Origin: Candidatus Poseidoniaceae archaeon
GTDB lineage: Archaea > Thermoplasmatota > Poseidoniia > Poseidoniales > Poseidoniaceae
Direction: 5' to 3'
Assembly: GCA_949373095.1 (NCBI GenBank)
Contig: CASIBY010000003.1
Coordinates: 109,631 to 173,630 of the forward strand
DNA: 64,000 bases
Part shown: piece after piece, positions 53,599 to 61,022 of the stretch
Layout of the letters: each line of letters starts with the position of its first letter
How positions within the stretch are numbered: position 1 is the first letter of the stretch
The notes under the pieces: model-generated
Databases searched by the model: none
The model's input: the letters and a program-made list of their open reading frames with translations, nothing else
What the model was told of the DNA's origin: nothing
Position numbers and translations under genes: made by a program

Positions 53599-54024
53599 CT
53601 AAATCTCGTTATTTTTATTGGTTTTTGATTGTTCAGGAGTTATTGAATACATCAACAAAAGAAAGGTTGCAGTAACGGGGATCATAGTCGCAAATAAGAA
53701 CTTTAATTCAAATTCTATAAGGCTAGATGTCCAACCGTAAACCTCCAATAATACCGTTGAACCGAGGCCCAATGCAAACAAACGCCCGAATATGTGCAGG
53801 TTTTCCTTAACATAAATCGATACGAACCATTGTGTCAGTCCAATGAAAATTGCAAAAACTCCCACATACATACTTACAAAAATTCCATACTCAGTGAGGT
53901 TGGGACCAACTGCGATAGCAGTTCTTGGAGATAGAAGAAATGTTGTTCCAATCATTATTGGCAGAAAACCTGTCAACTTCATTATTGCAGATAAGCCAAT
54001 ACCCAATTCCTCGTTTTCTTCCAT
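53599..54024 (-). CDS. small four-helix membrane protein of unknown function
   Basis: A 141-residue AT-rich gene. Helices are KLTGFLPIMIGTTFLLSPRT, IFVSMYVGVFAIFIGLTQWF, LFALGLGSTVLLEVYGWTSS and FLFATMIPVTATFLLLMYSI. The N-terminus is acidic (MEENEELG) and the C-terminus polar. It resembles generic DUF4345-like small membrane proteins in helix spacing, unverified. It is isolated at the edge of the AT-rich accessory stretch and divergent from the cytochrome gene. Confidence 0.55.
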   Translation of the reverse strand: MEENEELGIGLSAIMKLTGFLPIMIGTTFLLSPRTAIAVGPNLTEYGIFVSMYVGVFAIFIGLTQWFVSIYVKENLHIFGRLFALGLGSTVLLEVYGWTSSLIEFELKFLFATMIPVTATFLLLMYSITPEQSKTNKNNEI

Positions 54025-54157
54025 ATCGTATTTGTAAATATTTTATGATTAAAATCTATCCCCGGCGAAATTCAAAATTATATTCATTCAGGCACAAGAA
54101 ATCTTCCACGACGTTTTCAACACGTCAGTCAATTCAACGACTAGTCTGGGGGTGGAT

Positions 54158-54182
54158 ATACACAAGGGGCTCCCTTGTGTAT
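54158..54182. repeat. perfect inverted repeat upstream of the cytochrome b561 gene
   Basis: ATACACAAGGG, a 3-nt spacer GCT, and CCCTTGTGTAT form an 11-bp perfect palindrome. It overlaps the predicted TATA/start region of the cytochrome gene, so it could be a repressor operator or a transcribed hairpin that hides the start codon. The sequence is not repeated elsewhere in the window as far as I saw. Confidence 0.75.
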
Positions 54183-54891
54183 GTATACGTTGATGAGGGT
54201 AGCGTTGGTATGCCCATTCGAGCAATGGGTCCTCGCGATTCAGGTGCGGAGACTATTCAATAACAAGGTGCTTTTGGGATTGGATGTGGAACGAACTCAT
54301 ACTCTTCTTGCAAAATCGTTTCATTGGAGTTTTATTCTCCTGTATGTATATGGAATTTTCAAACAAGTCAACAATTTAGAGGATCTTGAGGACACAAATC
54401 TCCTTTTGTTTGAGATTGTTTTCGCCACTGTTTTCCTCGTTATTGTCATTCTACGCTATTCATACATGAGTCGTTTTAAGACGTTCTTGGGGTCTCAAGA
54501 ACCAGTTCACATCGTTCATTATTACTTTGCACGAACAGTTCACAAAGCCATGTATGCCTGCTTTATTCTTTTGCCGCTGACAGGCCTGGTGATCGCCGGA
54601 TTGTACAATCAAGGATACACGGTAAACGCAACGCCTGATGAAGAGCAAACTGTTATCGATTTGGTATTAGATTTACATGGGGCTGTAGCAAATCTCAGCT
54701 ACATGCTTATTCTCCTTCACATCGCAGCAGCCATTTACTCTCGAATTAAGGGCGAAGGAGTCTGGTCCTCTATGGTACCAATCTTGAAAGAGGACAAGCC
54801 AACAAAGAACAAGATAGTCAATAAAATGGCATTACTAGAAGGACAATTCTACGATAAAGTTCAGGCACTTTTAACTCGGAAAAAGAAGTAA
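54181..54891 (+). CDS. cytochrome b561 family membrane protein (YodB-like)
   Basis: Four-helix haem-b electron carrier between quinones and other donors. Helix segments with candidate haem His are LLAKSFHWSFILLYVYGI, VHYYFARTVHKAMYACFI, LDLHGAVANLSYMLILLH and IAAAIYSRIKGEG, giving the expected four His pairs of the prokaryotic family. A charged tail follows. The start is uncertain: ATGs at 54181 and 54193 lie directly at the palindrome and downstream GTG or TTG codons are possible; the conserved part begins near VERTHTLLA. TATA-like GGATATACA at 54154 would fit a leaderless 54181 start. No redox partner gene is adjacent. Confidence 0.75.
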   Translation: MYTLMRVALVCPFEQWVLAIQVRRLFNNKVLLGLDVERTHTLLAKSFHWSFILLYVYGIFKQVNNLEDLEDTNLLLFEIVFATVFLVIVILRYSYMSRFKTFLGSQEPVHIVHYYFARTVHKAMYACFILLPLTGLVIAGLYNQGYTVNATPDEEQTVIDLVLDLHGAVANLSYMLILLHIAAAIYSRIKGEGVWSSMVPILKEDKPTKNKIVNKMALLEGQFYDKVQALLTRKKK

Positions 54892-55264
54892 TTGTATCCC
54901 TTTTGATATCAAGAATAAACACAGAATATATCAACGGTAAAGGTGGCCCACTGCCCACCCATCATACGAAGGGGATACAAGGAGGAAGAGATACAATAGA
55001 GAAGTTCTAACGTTCATTTTGTGGGGTTCAAACACTACTCTCGTTATACCGATCAATACTGAAGGGCTTTGCTCATAATTTTCAAGACCCTATTTCCTAA
55101 ATAGATTCACTCCTTTGACCAATCATGGACTAGGATGACGGGTGGGGTGATGCAAGAAGAAAACTTTTTGAAAGCGGCATAGGTTCCTTTCAAATCAAAC
55201 TAGTTTTTTTGATATTCTTAGGTAATATTGGATTGATTGTTATTGCATCCATGTTAGGATTAGA
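54892..55264. other. AT-rich intergenic stretch without a supported gene
   Basis: No gene with a normal start is visible in 373 nt. Near the end, an open stretch from a TAG at about 55132 to a TAA at 55265 encodes a charged segment then GSFQIKLVFLIFLGNIGLIV and IASMLGLD, a convincing transmembrane helix, but without an ATG or GTG in frame. It could be the remnant of, or a frameshifted, small membrane protein. The rest shows only scattered TATA-like strings and a run of T. Confidence 0.4.
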
Positions 55265-55561
55265 CTAACCAAATGTCCACTTTCGGATTTTCAACCATGC
55301 TCGGATTGGAACAGGAACTACGACTCCACCGACAATATCCTCTCTCGCTTGGAAGGTCTGTTCTGTTTGTTTGATATCGTCTATGAGGTCTTCTCCCCAA
55401 TCAAAGGCCGCTTTCAACGCCTTGTAGGATAGATAGGATGCTGAACCTACAATCGCAACCGCCGCAGTTGGAAGGGCCACATTCTTGATAGTTTGACCTA
55501 CAACAACGGTTTCAAGCATTTCCCGTTCTTTCTCTTGTAACTCAATACGGTGAACAATCAC
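55265..55561 (-). CDS. small protein with one hydrophobic segment, divergent from the SPFH gene
   Basis: From the GTG at 55561 it encodes 98 residues: a charged start (VIVHRIELQEKEREMLETVV), then a Gly/Ala-rich hydrophobic stretch ALPTAAVAIVGSASYLSYKA, and an acidic helix WGEDLIDDIKQTEQTFQARE ending VPIRAWLKIRKWTFG. The open frame continues upstream to 55768 but that part is the reverse of the SPFH gene start and carries no ATG after the overlap, so the short form is preferred. The intergenic region with TATA-like strings serves both genes. Function unknown. Confidence 0.5.
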   Translation of the reverse strand: MIVHRIELQEKEREMLETVVVGQTIKNVALPTAAVAIVGSASYLSYKALKAAFDWGEDLIDDIKQTEQTFQAREDIVGGVVVPVPIRAWLKIRKWTFG

Positions 55562-55631
55562 TTGAGTAGGCTTGGCAGGGTTTTGCGATATCTTTATGAT
55601 ATCACTCTGATAGCGCAAACTGGTCGTATCT

Positions 55632-56570
55632 ATGGAATCGCCTCCCCCTGCCGAAAAAAACAAGCTTTCTGATGAAATTATGTTCAAAGATGTCTCGAAA
55701 GGCACTCTAAACGGCTTTCTAGGAATCGCCATCCATTGGTTGGCCGTCCCTGCGATTTTCCTGTTCACCTTCGTATTTTATGCGGGAGGGGGTATCGGTG
55801 TTGCGGTGGGAATTTTACTTCAGATCGTCATCGGAATCACATGGTTCGTGATGTTCAACAGTTACCTTGTCATCAACCCGAATGAAGGTGCTGCACTCCA
55901 ATTCTTTGGCAAGTATTCCGGCACAGTTGACGAGGAGGGGTTTCACTGGTTGCTCAACCCCCTCTATGAGAAAAAAAAGATTTCGCTCAGAATTCGCAAT
56001 TTTGAATCTGCTAAACTCAAAGTAAACGACGTCAATGCAAATCCGATTGAAATCGCAGCAGTCGTCGTTTGGAAGGTCGTTGATACTGCCGAAGCCTTGT
56101 TCGAAGTCGATAACTATCACGACTATGTGCAGATTCAAAGTGAAGCTGCCCTGCGCGCTATGGCGACAAAGTACCCATATGATATCATTGAAGACAAGGA
56201 TGTCGGCGGGATTGCGCTGTCCAGCCACCAAGAAGTGATCGCTCAAGAATTGCAAATTTCAGTCGAGGAGCGCCTGAAGCGCGCCGGTATCGAAGTGCTT
56301 GAAGCACGCATCAGCCACCTGGCCTACTCCCAAGAGATTGCACAGGCCATGCTCCGACGCCAACAAGCAAGTGCTGTCGTTGCTGCCCGCAGTGAGATCG
56401 TCAAAGGGGCCGTTGGCATGGTTGAACTTGCTCTTGAGCAACTCAGTCAAAAGAACATCATCGAACTCGATGAAGACAAGAAGGCAAGCATGGTGAGCAA
56501 TCTCCTTGTTGTGCTTTGTTCAGAAACCGATACAACGCCAGTTGTCAACACAGGAACGCTCTACCAATGA
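55632..56570 (+). CDS. SPFH/band-7 (stomatin/prohibitin-like) membrane protein
   Basis: Two N-terminal helices ([20 protein letters not shown] and [20 protein letters not shown]) anchor a band-7 domain: [20 protein letters not shown], then [60 protein letters not shown] and [21 protein letters not shown] helical coiled-coil follows ([20 protein letters not shown]). Such proteins oligomerise into membrane rings or microdomains and often assist proteases or flotillin-like scaffolds. Length 312 is normal. It heads a plus-strand cassette with four small genes, the third a ribbon-helix-helix protein, a pairing I recall from bacterial SPFH loci. Confidence 0.9.
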   Translation: MESPPPAEKNKLSDEIMFKDVSKGTLNGFLGIAIHWLAVPAIFLFTFVFYAGGGIGVAVGILLQIVIGITWFVMFNSYLVINPNEGAALQFFGKYSGTVDEEGFHWLLNPLYEKKKISLRIRNFESAKLKVNDVNANPIEIAAVVVWKVVDTAEALFEVDNYHDYVQIQSEAALRAMATKYPYDIIEDKDVGGIALSSHQEVIAQELQISVEERLKRAGIEVLEARISHLAYSQEIAQAMLRRQQASAVVAARSEIVKGAVGMVELALEQLSQKNIIELDEDKKASMVSNLLVVLCSETDTTPVVNTGTLYQ

Positions 56571-56582
56571 TGTGAGGCTTTG

Positions 56583-56801
56583 ATGACCATAGGTGAGATT
56601 AGCCGCCTCGTTTTACCAATCATAGTTTCAGTACTCTTGTTTGCTTACGCTGGCTATTGTTGGGTGACGCAGAAAGTTAATGGGAAAACAAAAGATGAAT
56701 CGCCGAAATCGTTCTATTTCACGGTTATAATTATTCTACTCATAGGGCTGGGCCAACTTTTTAGCACCCTGTATTGGGTTCTGAATGAGTTTAAGGGGTG
56801 A
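56583..56801 (+). CDS. 72-aa two-helix membrane protein in the SPFH cassette
   Basis: The ATG lies 12 nt after the SPFH stop. Two helices are LVLPIIVSVLLFAYAGYCWV and FTVIIILLIGLGQLFSTLYW joined by a charged loop (QKVNGKTKDESPKS). The short spacing and common strand make cotranscription with the SPFH gene likely. It could be a partner that sits in SPFH rings. No family recognised. Confidence 0.55.
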   Translation: MTIGEISRLVLPIIVSVLLFAYAGYCWVTQKVNGKTKDESPKSFYFTVIIILLIGLGQLFSTLYWVLNEFKG

Positions 56802-56805
56802 AGAT

Positions 56806-56949
56806 ATGTCAAAGAAAAAAATACTTTTGCGGATCGACCCCGAACTCCATGAAGCTATTCGAAGAATGGCCGAGCGCGATATGCGTTCGGTGAACGGGCA
56901 AATTGAGTTTCTGCTCAAAAAGTCCATAACAGAACAACGAGGCGGATGA
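56806..56949 (+). CDS. 47-aa Arc-like ribbon-helix-helix protein
   Basis: Starts 4 nt after the previous stop. MSKKKILLRIDPELHEAIRR begins with the strand typical of Arc/MetJ proteins, then MAERDMRSVNGQIEFLLKKS gives the two helices with the conserved R-S-V-N-x-Q-I-E-F-L-L pattern seen in Arc-type regulators next to SPFH genes. It presumably dimerises and represses the cassette. Its stop overlaps the next ATG (ATGA). Too short for normal ORF length limits. Confidence 0.78.
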   Translation: MSKKKILLRIDPELHEAIRRMAERDMRSVNGQIEFLLKKSITEQRGG

Positions 56950-57218
56950 ATATGGAGCAGGAAGACAGGAAAGAAGCTGGTTTTATTGGACGGTGGTTTG
57001 GTTTTGCAGGGTGGAAAGCCATGTCTGCTCGAGCGAGGATACTCACTCAAATTGTATATCGAGTGTTCTTTTTACTTGGTTTGGCTGCCATCATCATCGG
57101 TTACGGAACCGTGACTGGTTCAGACCCTGGTGGTTTGGCGCTGATAGGTATGGTTGGAATCTGGTTTCTGCTGTTCCAAGCAATGGTCAATTTCGTCTTC
57201 ATCGAAGGTTCGCGCTGA
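56946..57218 (+). CDS. 90-aa membrane protein, possibly DUF4282-like
   Basis: The ATG overlaps the preceding TGA by 4 nt. The protein has a charged start with WFGFAGWKAMSARARILTQI and two helices (VFFLLGLAAIIIGYGTVTGS and GLALIGMVGIWFLLFQAMVN) ending NFVFIEGSR. Topology and the terminal acidic-arginine ending resemble DUF4282 proteins, which accompany SPFH-type loci in some bacteria, but I have not verified this. Coupled translation with the RHH gene indicates an operon. Confidence 0.55.
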   Translation: MNMEQEDRKEAGFIGRWFGFAGWKAMSARARILTQIVYRVFFLLGLAAIIIGYGTVTGSDPGGLALIGMVGIWFLLFQAMVNFVFIEGSR

Positions 57219-57286
57219 ACTCGAAATCATTGAATGATTTAGTACGGTGGGTTACATTTAGATATCGGAATGTCGGGCTTTTCAGC

Positions 57287-57487
57287 ATGGATGATGAAGC
57301 ACCCTCTCCAGACGGTACCTTACGTACCCGTCTTGCGAATCTTGGTTATGCCCTCGTCAGTCGCTTTCTTTACCCTCTTGTGACTGCTACTGTCATCCTC
57401 TTTATCCTGTTCAAAGTTTTTGATATTGGCTCTGGCAGTTCATTTGGAGCGGCGGAAGTTATTGGGTTATTAGGGGGAGAGGCATGA
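57287..57487 (+). CDS. 66-aa single-helix membrane protein
   Basis: Starts MDDEAPSPDGTLRTRLANLG and has one clear helix LYPLVTATVILFILFKVFDI with a Gly-rich, acidic tail ending LLGGEA. It is 68 nt after the preceding gene, so coupling is weaker, and codon use is similar to the neighbours. It may be the last member of the SPFH cassette. Function is unknown. Confidence 0.45.
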   Translation: MDDEAPSPDGTLRTRLANLGYALVSRFLYPLVTATVILFILFKVFDIGSGSSFGAAEVIGLLGGEA

Positions 57488-57658
57488 AAAAATCGTCCTG
57501 TTTGAACCATCAACCAATCAATTCGGATATGTTACAAGGGGTTATCCCATTCCCATGCAACTCTAAAAATAGGTTGTAAGGGTTCGCAGCGGGTCGTTTG
57601 TATCGGTACCCTATACAATACCCGCATTACATAGGGCCTCCCATACGAAAATATGAGC

Positions 57659-58108
57659 CTATAACTCTTGTATTATTTCACAAGATAATATGTTTGCTAA
57701 AAACACTGTAAGTAAAAGAATTGCGGGAGCGCTATCCGCTTTGTGAGTAATCATTACATTTAAACCAGGTAAAGAAATAAAATATTCTTGATTAACTCTA
57801 ATTCCGACAAGTGGAACTTTCAATACGCTATTAATTTCTGGTTTAAGTGATTTTATTTCACTAAGTTTTATTGAATATTTACCACTATATTCGCTGAATG
57901 CATATAGGTATTCTTCTGTCAAAAACATTCCTTGCTTAGCAGATCTTAACATAGTATTATCAATAATTAATAGAATATCTTCTGGATTAAGTGATTTTTC
58001 CCCATATTTCTTAATTGCATTCATTGCTTTTTTGGGATTTATTTTAGACAATACAGTTACATCATTGATTAATCTTGAAACCTGCCATGAGTGTATTTCT
58101 TCTCTCAT
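57659..58108 (-). CDS. AT-rich orphan, PH-like fold candidate
   Basis: A 149-residue protein with much lower GC content than the core genes. It has an N-terminal helix pair, then LLIIDNTMLRSAKQGMFLTE, EEYLYAFSEYSGKYSIKLSE and a hydrophobic end AILLLTVFLANILSCEII. The pattern D-N/D-T-x-x-x-x-A-K-x-G-M-F-L-T resembles bacterial PH-like (YokE/GRAM-type) domains. This is a by-eye judgement. The gene opposes its neighbours. Base composition suggests recent acquisition. Confidence 0.5.
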   Translation of the reverse strand: MREEIHSWQVSRLINDVTVLSKINPKKAMNAIKKYGEKSLNPEDILLIIDNTMLRSAKQGMFLTEEYLYAFSEYSGKYSIKLSEIKSLKPEINSVLKVPLVGIRVNQEYFISLPGLNVMITHKADSAPAILLLTVFLANILSCEIIQEL

Positions 58109-58260
58109 AAGAAAATGTTAATATGCTTAATATTAATAATCTTCTCTCCATCACTAGTTACTTTACAGCCATAAAAACAAAGTTCCAAGGACAACATCCC
58201 CATAAATACAGAGTTGAAATGTAGCATAACATTTATCTCCTTCCTTAATAATAGTAAATC

Positions 58261-58755
58261 ATGGCACAGATAATGGCTAGAGACAAACCTATTCCGCACC
58301 CATCAGCAGAAAGAAACGGTTTAACGGATTTTGAAATCAAACGTATATTGGAACATGAATTGCCGATATATATCCTCAAAAAAACAGTCAAAGAAGGACA
58401 TTTTCCGAGCATAGAAGGTGCGAAAATTGCTAGTAAAGAGTGGTTGAAATTTGTTGTTCTAACTCTTGATAATCCACACGTTCGCATCGGAATGTGGTCC
58501 GATATTGTTGATGAAATATGGCACGCATATCTAATGTATACACATGAATACTTTGCATTTAGTCGAGATGTTTTGGAGGTTGATTACTATCACCATACTC
58601 CACTCATTATCGATGGAGATGGTGTGTCTAATATGCCACAGGATAAGGGCGCCAACTTCGTAAGATTATATATTGAGAAATTTGGACCATTACACTCGAT
58701 TTGGGATTCAATGTTGGATACGCAGATATGCTTACCTGATTGTTGCTGTGTTTGA
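58261..58755 (+). CDS. GRDP-like domain protein with Cys-rich C-terminus
   Basis: A 164-residue AT-rich gene. The segment MWSDIVDEIWHAYLMYTHEY followed by YYHHTPLI matches the D-E-x-W-H-x-(F/H/Y)-(L/M)-x-(Y) and H-H-x-P motifs of glycine-rich-domain-like (GRDP) proteins, which are known in plants and scattered bacteria. An N-terminal Lys/Glu helix region precedes it. The last ten residues are QICLPDCCCV, four Cys in a short tail, suggesting metal binding or thiol chemistry. No evident operon partner; the zinc-finger gene follows 27 nt later. Confidence 0.6.
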   Translation: MAQIMARDKPIPHPSAERNGLTDFEIKRILEHELPIYILKKTVKEGHFPSIEGAKIASKEWLKFVVLTLDNPHVRIGMWSDIVDEIWHAYLMYTHEYFAFSRDVLEVDYYHHTPLIIDGDGVSNMPQDKGANFVRLYIEKFGPLHSIWDSMLDTQICLPDCCCV

Positions 58756-58782
58756 AGTTGCCTAGCATAGGTGGAGATTAGA

Positions 58783-59061
58783 TTGTCCAAGACGTCTCAG
58801 ACTTGCAATCATTGTAAAGTCACAAAGCACTTAGATCATTTTAATCAAGGTATCGAAGGTCAATACAATCGTATGTGTGAAAGTTGTGTTTCAATTATCC
58901 AAATTGAAGTAAAAACAGGCGAGAAATTGAAACATACAGGTACGAATAGGACGTGCTATAAGTGTCGTAGTTTTCTAGCAAATGAAGAATTTACGAGAAG
59001 GGGAAATGGTACATACTATTCTGCATGTAAAGATTGCAACAAACACCACTTCGCTCAATGA
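58783..59061 (+). CDS. double zinc-finger (CxxC-x-CxxC repeat) protein
   Basis: Starts with TTG preceded by AGGTGGAG as a ribosome-binding site; a GTG at 58771 is open too. Two related units occur: CNHCKVTKHLDHFNQ...CESC and CYKCRSFLANEEFTRR...CKDC, each C-x-x-C-x18-C-x-x-C-like. This format (C-x-x-C-K-x-x-K/L-x-x-x-F) is common in phage and mobile-element proteins, often next to HNH nucleases. Product 92 residues, strongly basic. AT-rich like its neighbours. Probably binds nucleic acid. Confidence 0.62.
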   Translation: MSKTSQTCNHCKVTKHLDHFNQGIEGQYNRMCESCVSIIQIEVKTGEKLKHTGTNRTCYKCRSFLANEEFTRRGNGTYYSACKDCNKHHFAQ

Positions 59062-59331
59062 AGAATATCTCGGATGCTTAACTCAGAGGGTAAGGTCAAA
59101 AATGAAATTCGAGTATGGAATAACCGAATATGGATAGTTCGCAGGGGTCTATCCGAATGCCCATCCGAATAGTTTTATTGTTTGAATGGGCTTTGCGTCG
59201 GTGCTTTGGAACGCTAGGGAGAAAACCGACCCACTGAATCTCCTTCCAACTGGTGATTGGCGGGAATGGGTATTTGGATGAACCCATTCGACACACCCGA
59301 TTACTATTTGTTGATGCTTCCGACAGGAATA

Positions 59332-59631
59332 TCATTCCTGGCCGCTTTTGCCGGAATATCGAATGAATAGCACGGTGATAATTCCAATTAGAAGTCCGAT
59401 CTGCATCCCAAGTAATCCCCCACCCTCATAACCGGGATAACCGAGATAAGAGAAATCGGGGTCTCGTCGTGGAAAAATCGTTGCTCCAGCTATATTGAAA
59501 ATCAATACCAACATCAAAGTGAGAGAGACATAGAATTTACGCCCTACTTCTCGACCGAATACTGTGGCCATTGAATATTGGTTGGCGCACTCGTATGTGA
59601 AATCATCCCGGGATATCTCCCTCAATTCCAC
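59332..59631 (-). CDS. 99-aa two-helix membrane protein
   Basis: Helices are FYVSLTLMLVLIFNIAGATI and LGMQIGLLIGIITVLFIRYS, separated by a Gly/Tyr/Pro-rich loop (FSYLGYPGYEGGGLLG). The basic end RYSGKSGQE would be cytosolic. A start at the Met of MATVFGREVGRK (20 codons later) is equally likely. There is no homology I know. It is a weak gene call, since AT-rich regions give random hydrophobic frames; the loop composition and length support it. Confidence 0.45.
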   Translation of the reverse strand: MELREISRDDFTYECANQYSMATVFGREVGRKFYVSLTLMLVLIFNIAGATIFPRRDPDFSYLGYPGYEGGGLLGMQIGLLIGIITVLFIRYSGKSGQE

Positions 59632-59721
59632 AAAAGAGAATAGAGAAAGTTGGAAGGGGCTCCCCCCTAACAGACGGGTGTTCTAGGTGTATCCTGGGCG
59701 AACGCATATTGAGTTCAGTAC

Positions 59722-59880
59722 TCAATTTCCACAGCCACAGCCGCGTGTTTGGCAAGAAGGGTCATCAGCCTTAACAGCGACCTCTTGTGTGATTTCTTCT
59801 GCGACTGCCTTCTTAGGCTGGCGGCGGAGTATATTTGGCAGACGAACTTTTCTCTGATTCTGAGAGGTGCGGCGGTTCAT
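59722..59880 (-). CDS. 52-aa basic microprotein with Cys/Gly tail
   Basis: Begins MNRRTSQNQRKVRLPNILRR, continues with acidic middle EEITQEVAVKADD and ends PSCQTRGCGCGN. Three Cys cluster in the last eight residues. GGGGGAAAC immediately precedes the ATG as a ribosome-binding site. The layout, charged precursor-like leader plus short Cys/Gly end, would fit a metal-binding peptide or modified-peptide precursor, both speculative. It is divergent from the TFB gene with 168 nt between. Confidence 0.5.
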   Translation of the reverse strand: MNRRTSQNQRKVRLPNILRRQPKKAVAEEITQEVAVKADDPSCQTRGCGCGN

Positions 59881-60017
59881 GTTTCCCCCACAGTGGTATA
59901 GATGATAACCGTTATTGAATAGTTAATAATCAGCAATTTACCATATAATAATTCAACAAGGGGATAAGAGGGTATAGATTCTGTCCCCAAAAATTTAAAT
60001 AAGAAACCCAAAAGCCC

Positions 60018-60027
60018 TTATATATAT
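60018..60027 (+). promoter_or_regulatory. TATA box of the TFB gene
   Basis: TTATATATAT is preceded by a purine-rich BRE-like stretch (AAGAAACCCAAAAG) and lies 26 nt before the GTG at 60049 and 35 before the ATG at 60058. The spacing suits a leaderless GTG start or a very short leader with GGTTGGAG as a ribosome-binding element. This is the clearest archaeal promoter in the window. Confidence 0.75.
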
Positions 60028-60048
60028 TCACTAGATTAGTGGGTTGGA

Positions 60049-60984
60049 GTGAAACATATGGATGATCAGCAAGTAGAAGATATTGTCAAGTGCAGCGACT
60101 GCGGAAGTCGTTCACTATCGAGAGACGAAACACGTGGCGAAGTTGTTTGCGACGACTGTGGATTGGTGTTGGAAGACAACGTCATTGACCAAGGTGCAGA
60201 ATGGCGTGTCTTTTCACCCGAGCAAGGCGACCAGCGTGCTCGTACCGGTGCACCAATGACCGTTATGCTCCACGACAAAGGTCTCTCAACGGACATCGAT
60301 TGGCAGAACAAGGATTACTCTGGAAAGACCATCAATTCCCGATACCGTTCTCAATTCTACCGTATGCGAAAGTGGCAGAAGCGAAGCAGAGTCAGCAACG
60401 CTACAGAGCGCAACTTGGCTATGGCTCTTGCAGAATTGGACCGAATGGCAAGTCGTCTTGAACTTCCTAAATCCGTCCGTGAGGCTGCAGCTGTTAACTA
60501 CAAGAAAGCAGTTGACAAGCGTTTGATTCGCGGCCGCTCTATCGAAGGTGTTGCAGCAGCATCACTCTATGCAGCTTGCCGACAATGTGGAGTTCCACGA
60601 ACACTCGATGAGATTGGACAAGCCTCTCGTACCGGTCGTAAAGAAATTGGCCGAACATACCGATTCATGGTCCGAGAACTCAAGATGAAAATCATGCCAA
60701 CAGGGCCAGAAGATTACATTTCTAGATTCTGTTCTGGACTTGGATTGGATGCAGAGGTCGAAGCAAAAGCATACGAACTCATCAAGGCTGCTCAAGAGAA
60801 GGAATTGACCAGTGGCCGAGGGCCGACAGGAATCGCGGCTTCAATCATCTACATTGCATCGGTTTTGTGCGGAAAGCGCCGAACTCAACGTGAAGTTGCT
60901 GAAGTTGCTGGAGTTACAGAAGTCACCATCCGTAACCGATACAAAGAACTCATTCAGAATCTCAATATTGAGCTTGATATTTGA
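60049..60984 (+). CDS. tfb: transcription initiation factor TFB
   Basis: General factor that bridges TBP-DNA and RNA polymerase. The N-terminal zinc ribbon has CSDCGSRSL and [10 protein letters not shown], followed by B-reader residues [13 protein letters not shown] and then two cyclin repeats: [20 protein letters not shown] with [20 protein letters not shown], and [20 protein letters not shown] with [20 protein letters not shown], ending in the recognition helix [20 protein letters not shown]. Length 311 is normal. Start GTG at 60049 or ATG at 60058. It is unclear whether other tfb copies exist in the genome. Confidence 0.95.
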   Translation: MKHMDDQQVEDIVKCSDCGSRSLSRDETRGEVVCDDCGLVLEDNVIDQGAEWRVFSPEQGDQRARTGAPMTVMLHDKGLSTDIDWQNKDYSGKTINSRYRSQFYRMRKWQKRSRVSNATERNLAMALAELDRMASRLELPKSVREAAAVNYKKAVDKRLIRGRSIEGVAAASLYAACRQCGVPRTLDEIGQASRTGRKEIGRTYRFMVRELKMKIMPTGPEDYISRFCSGLGLDAEVEAKAYELIKAAQEKELTSGRGPTGIAASIIYIASVLCGKRRTQREVAEVAGVTEVTIRNRYKELIQNLNIELDI

Positions 60985-61022
60985 GGATTGCATCCTTTGG
61001 AAATGTGTAGGAGGGTTTGTGC

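Noticed and set aside
59096-59335. 79-codon minus-strand open frame
   Set aside because: No ribosome-binding site, composition like random sequence, no hydrophobic or motif pattern, and it lies in an otherwise empty gap.
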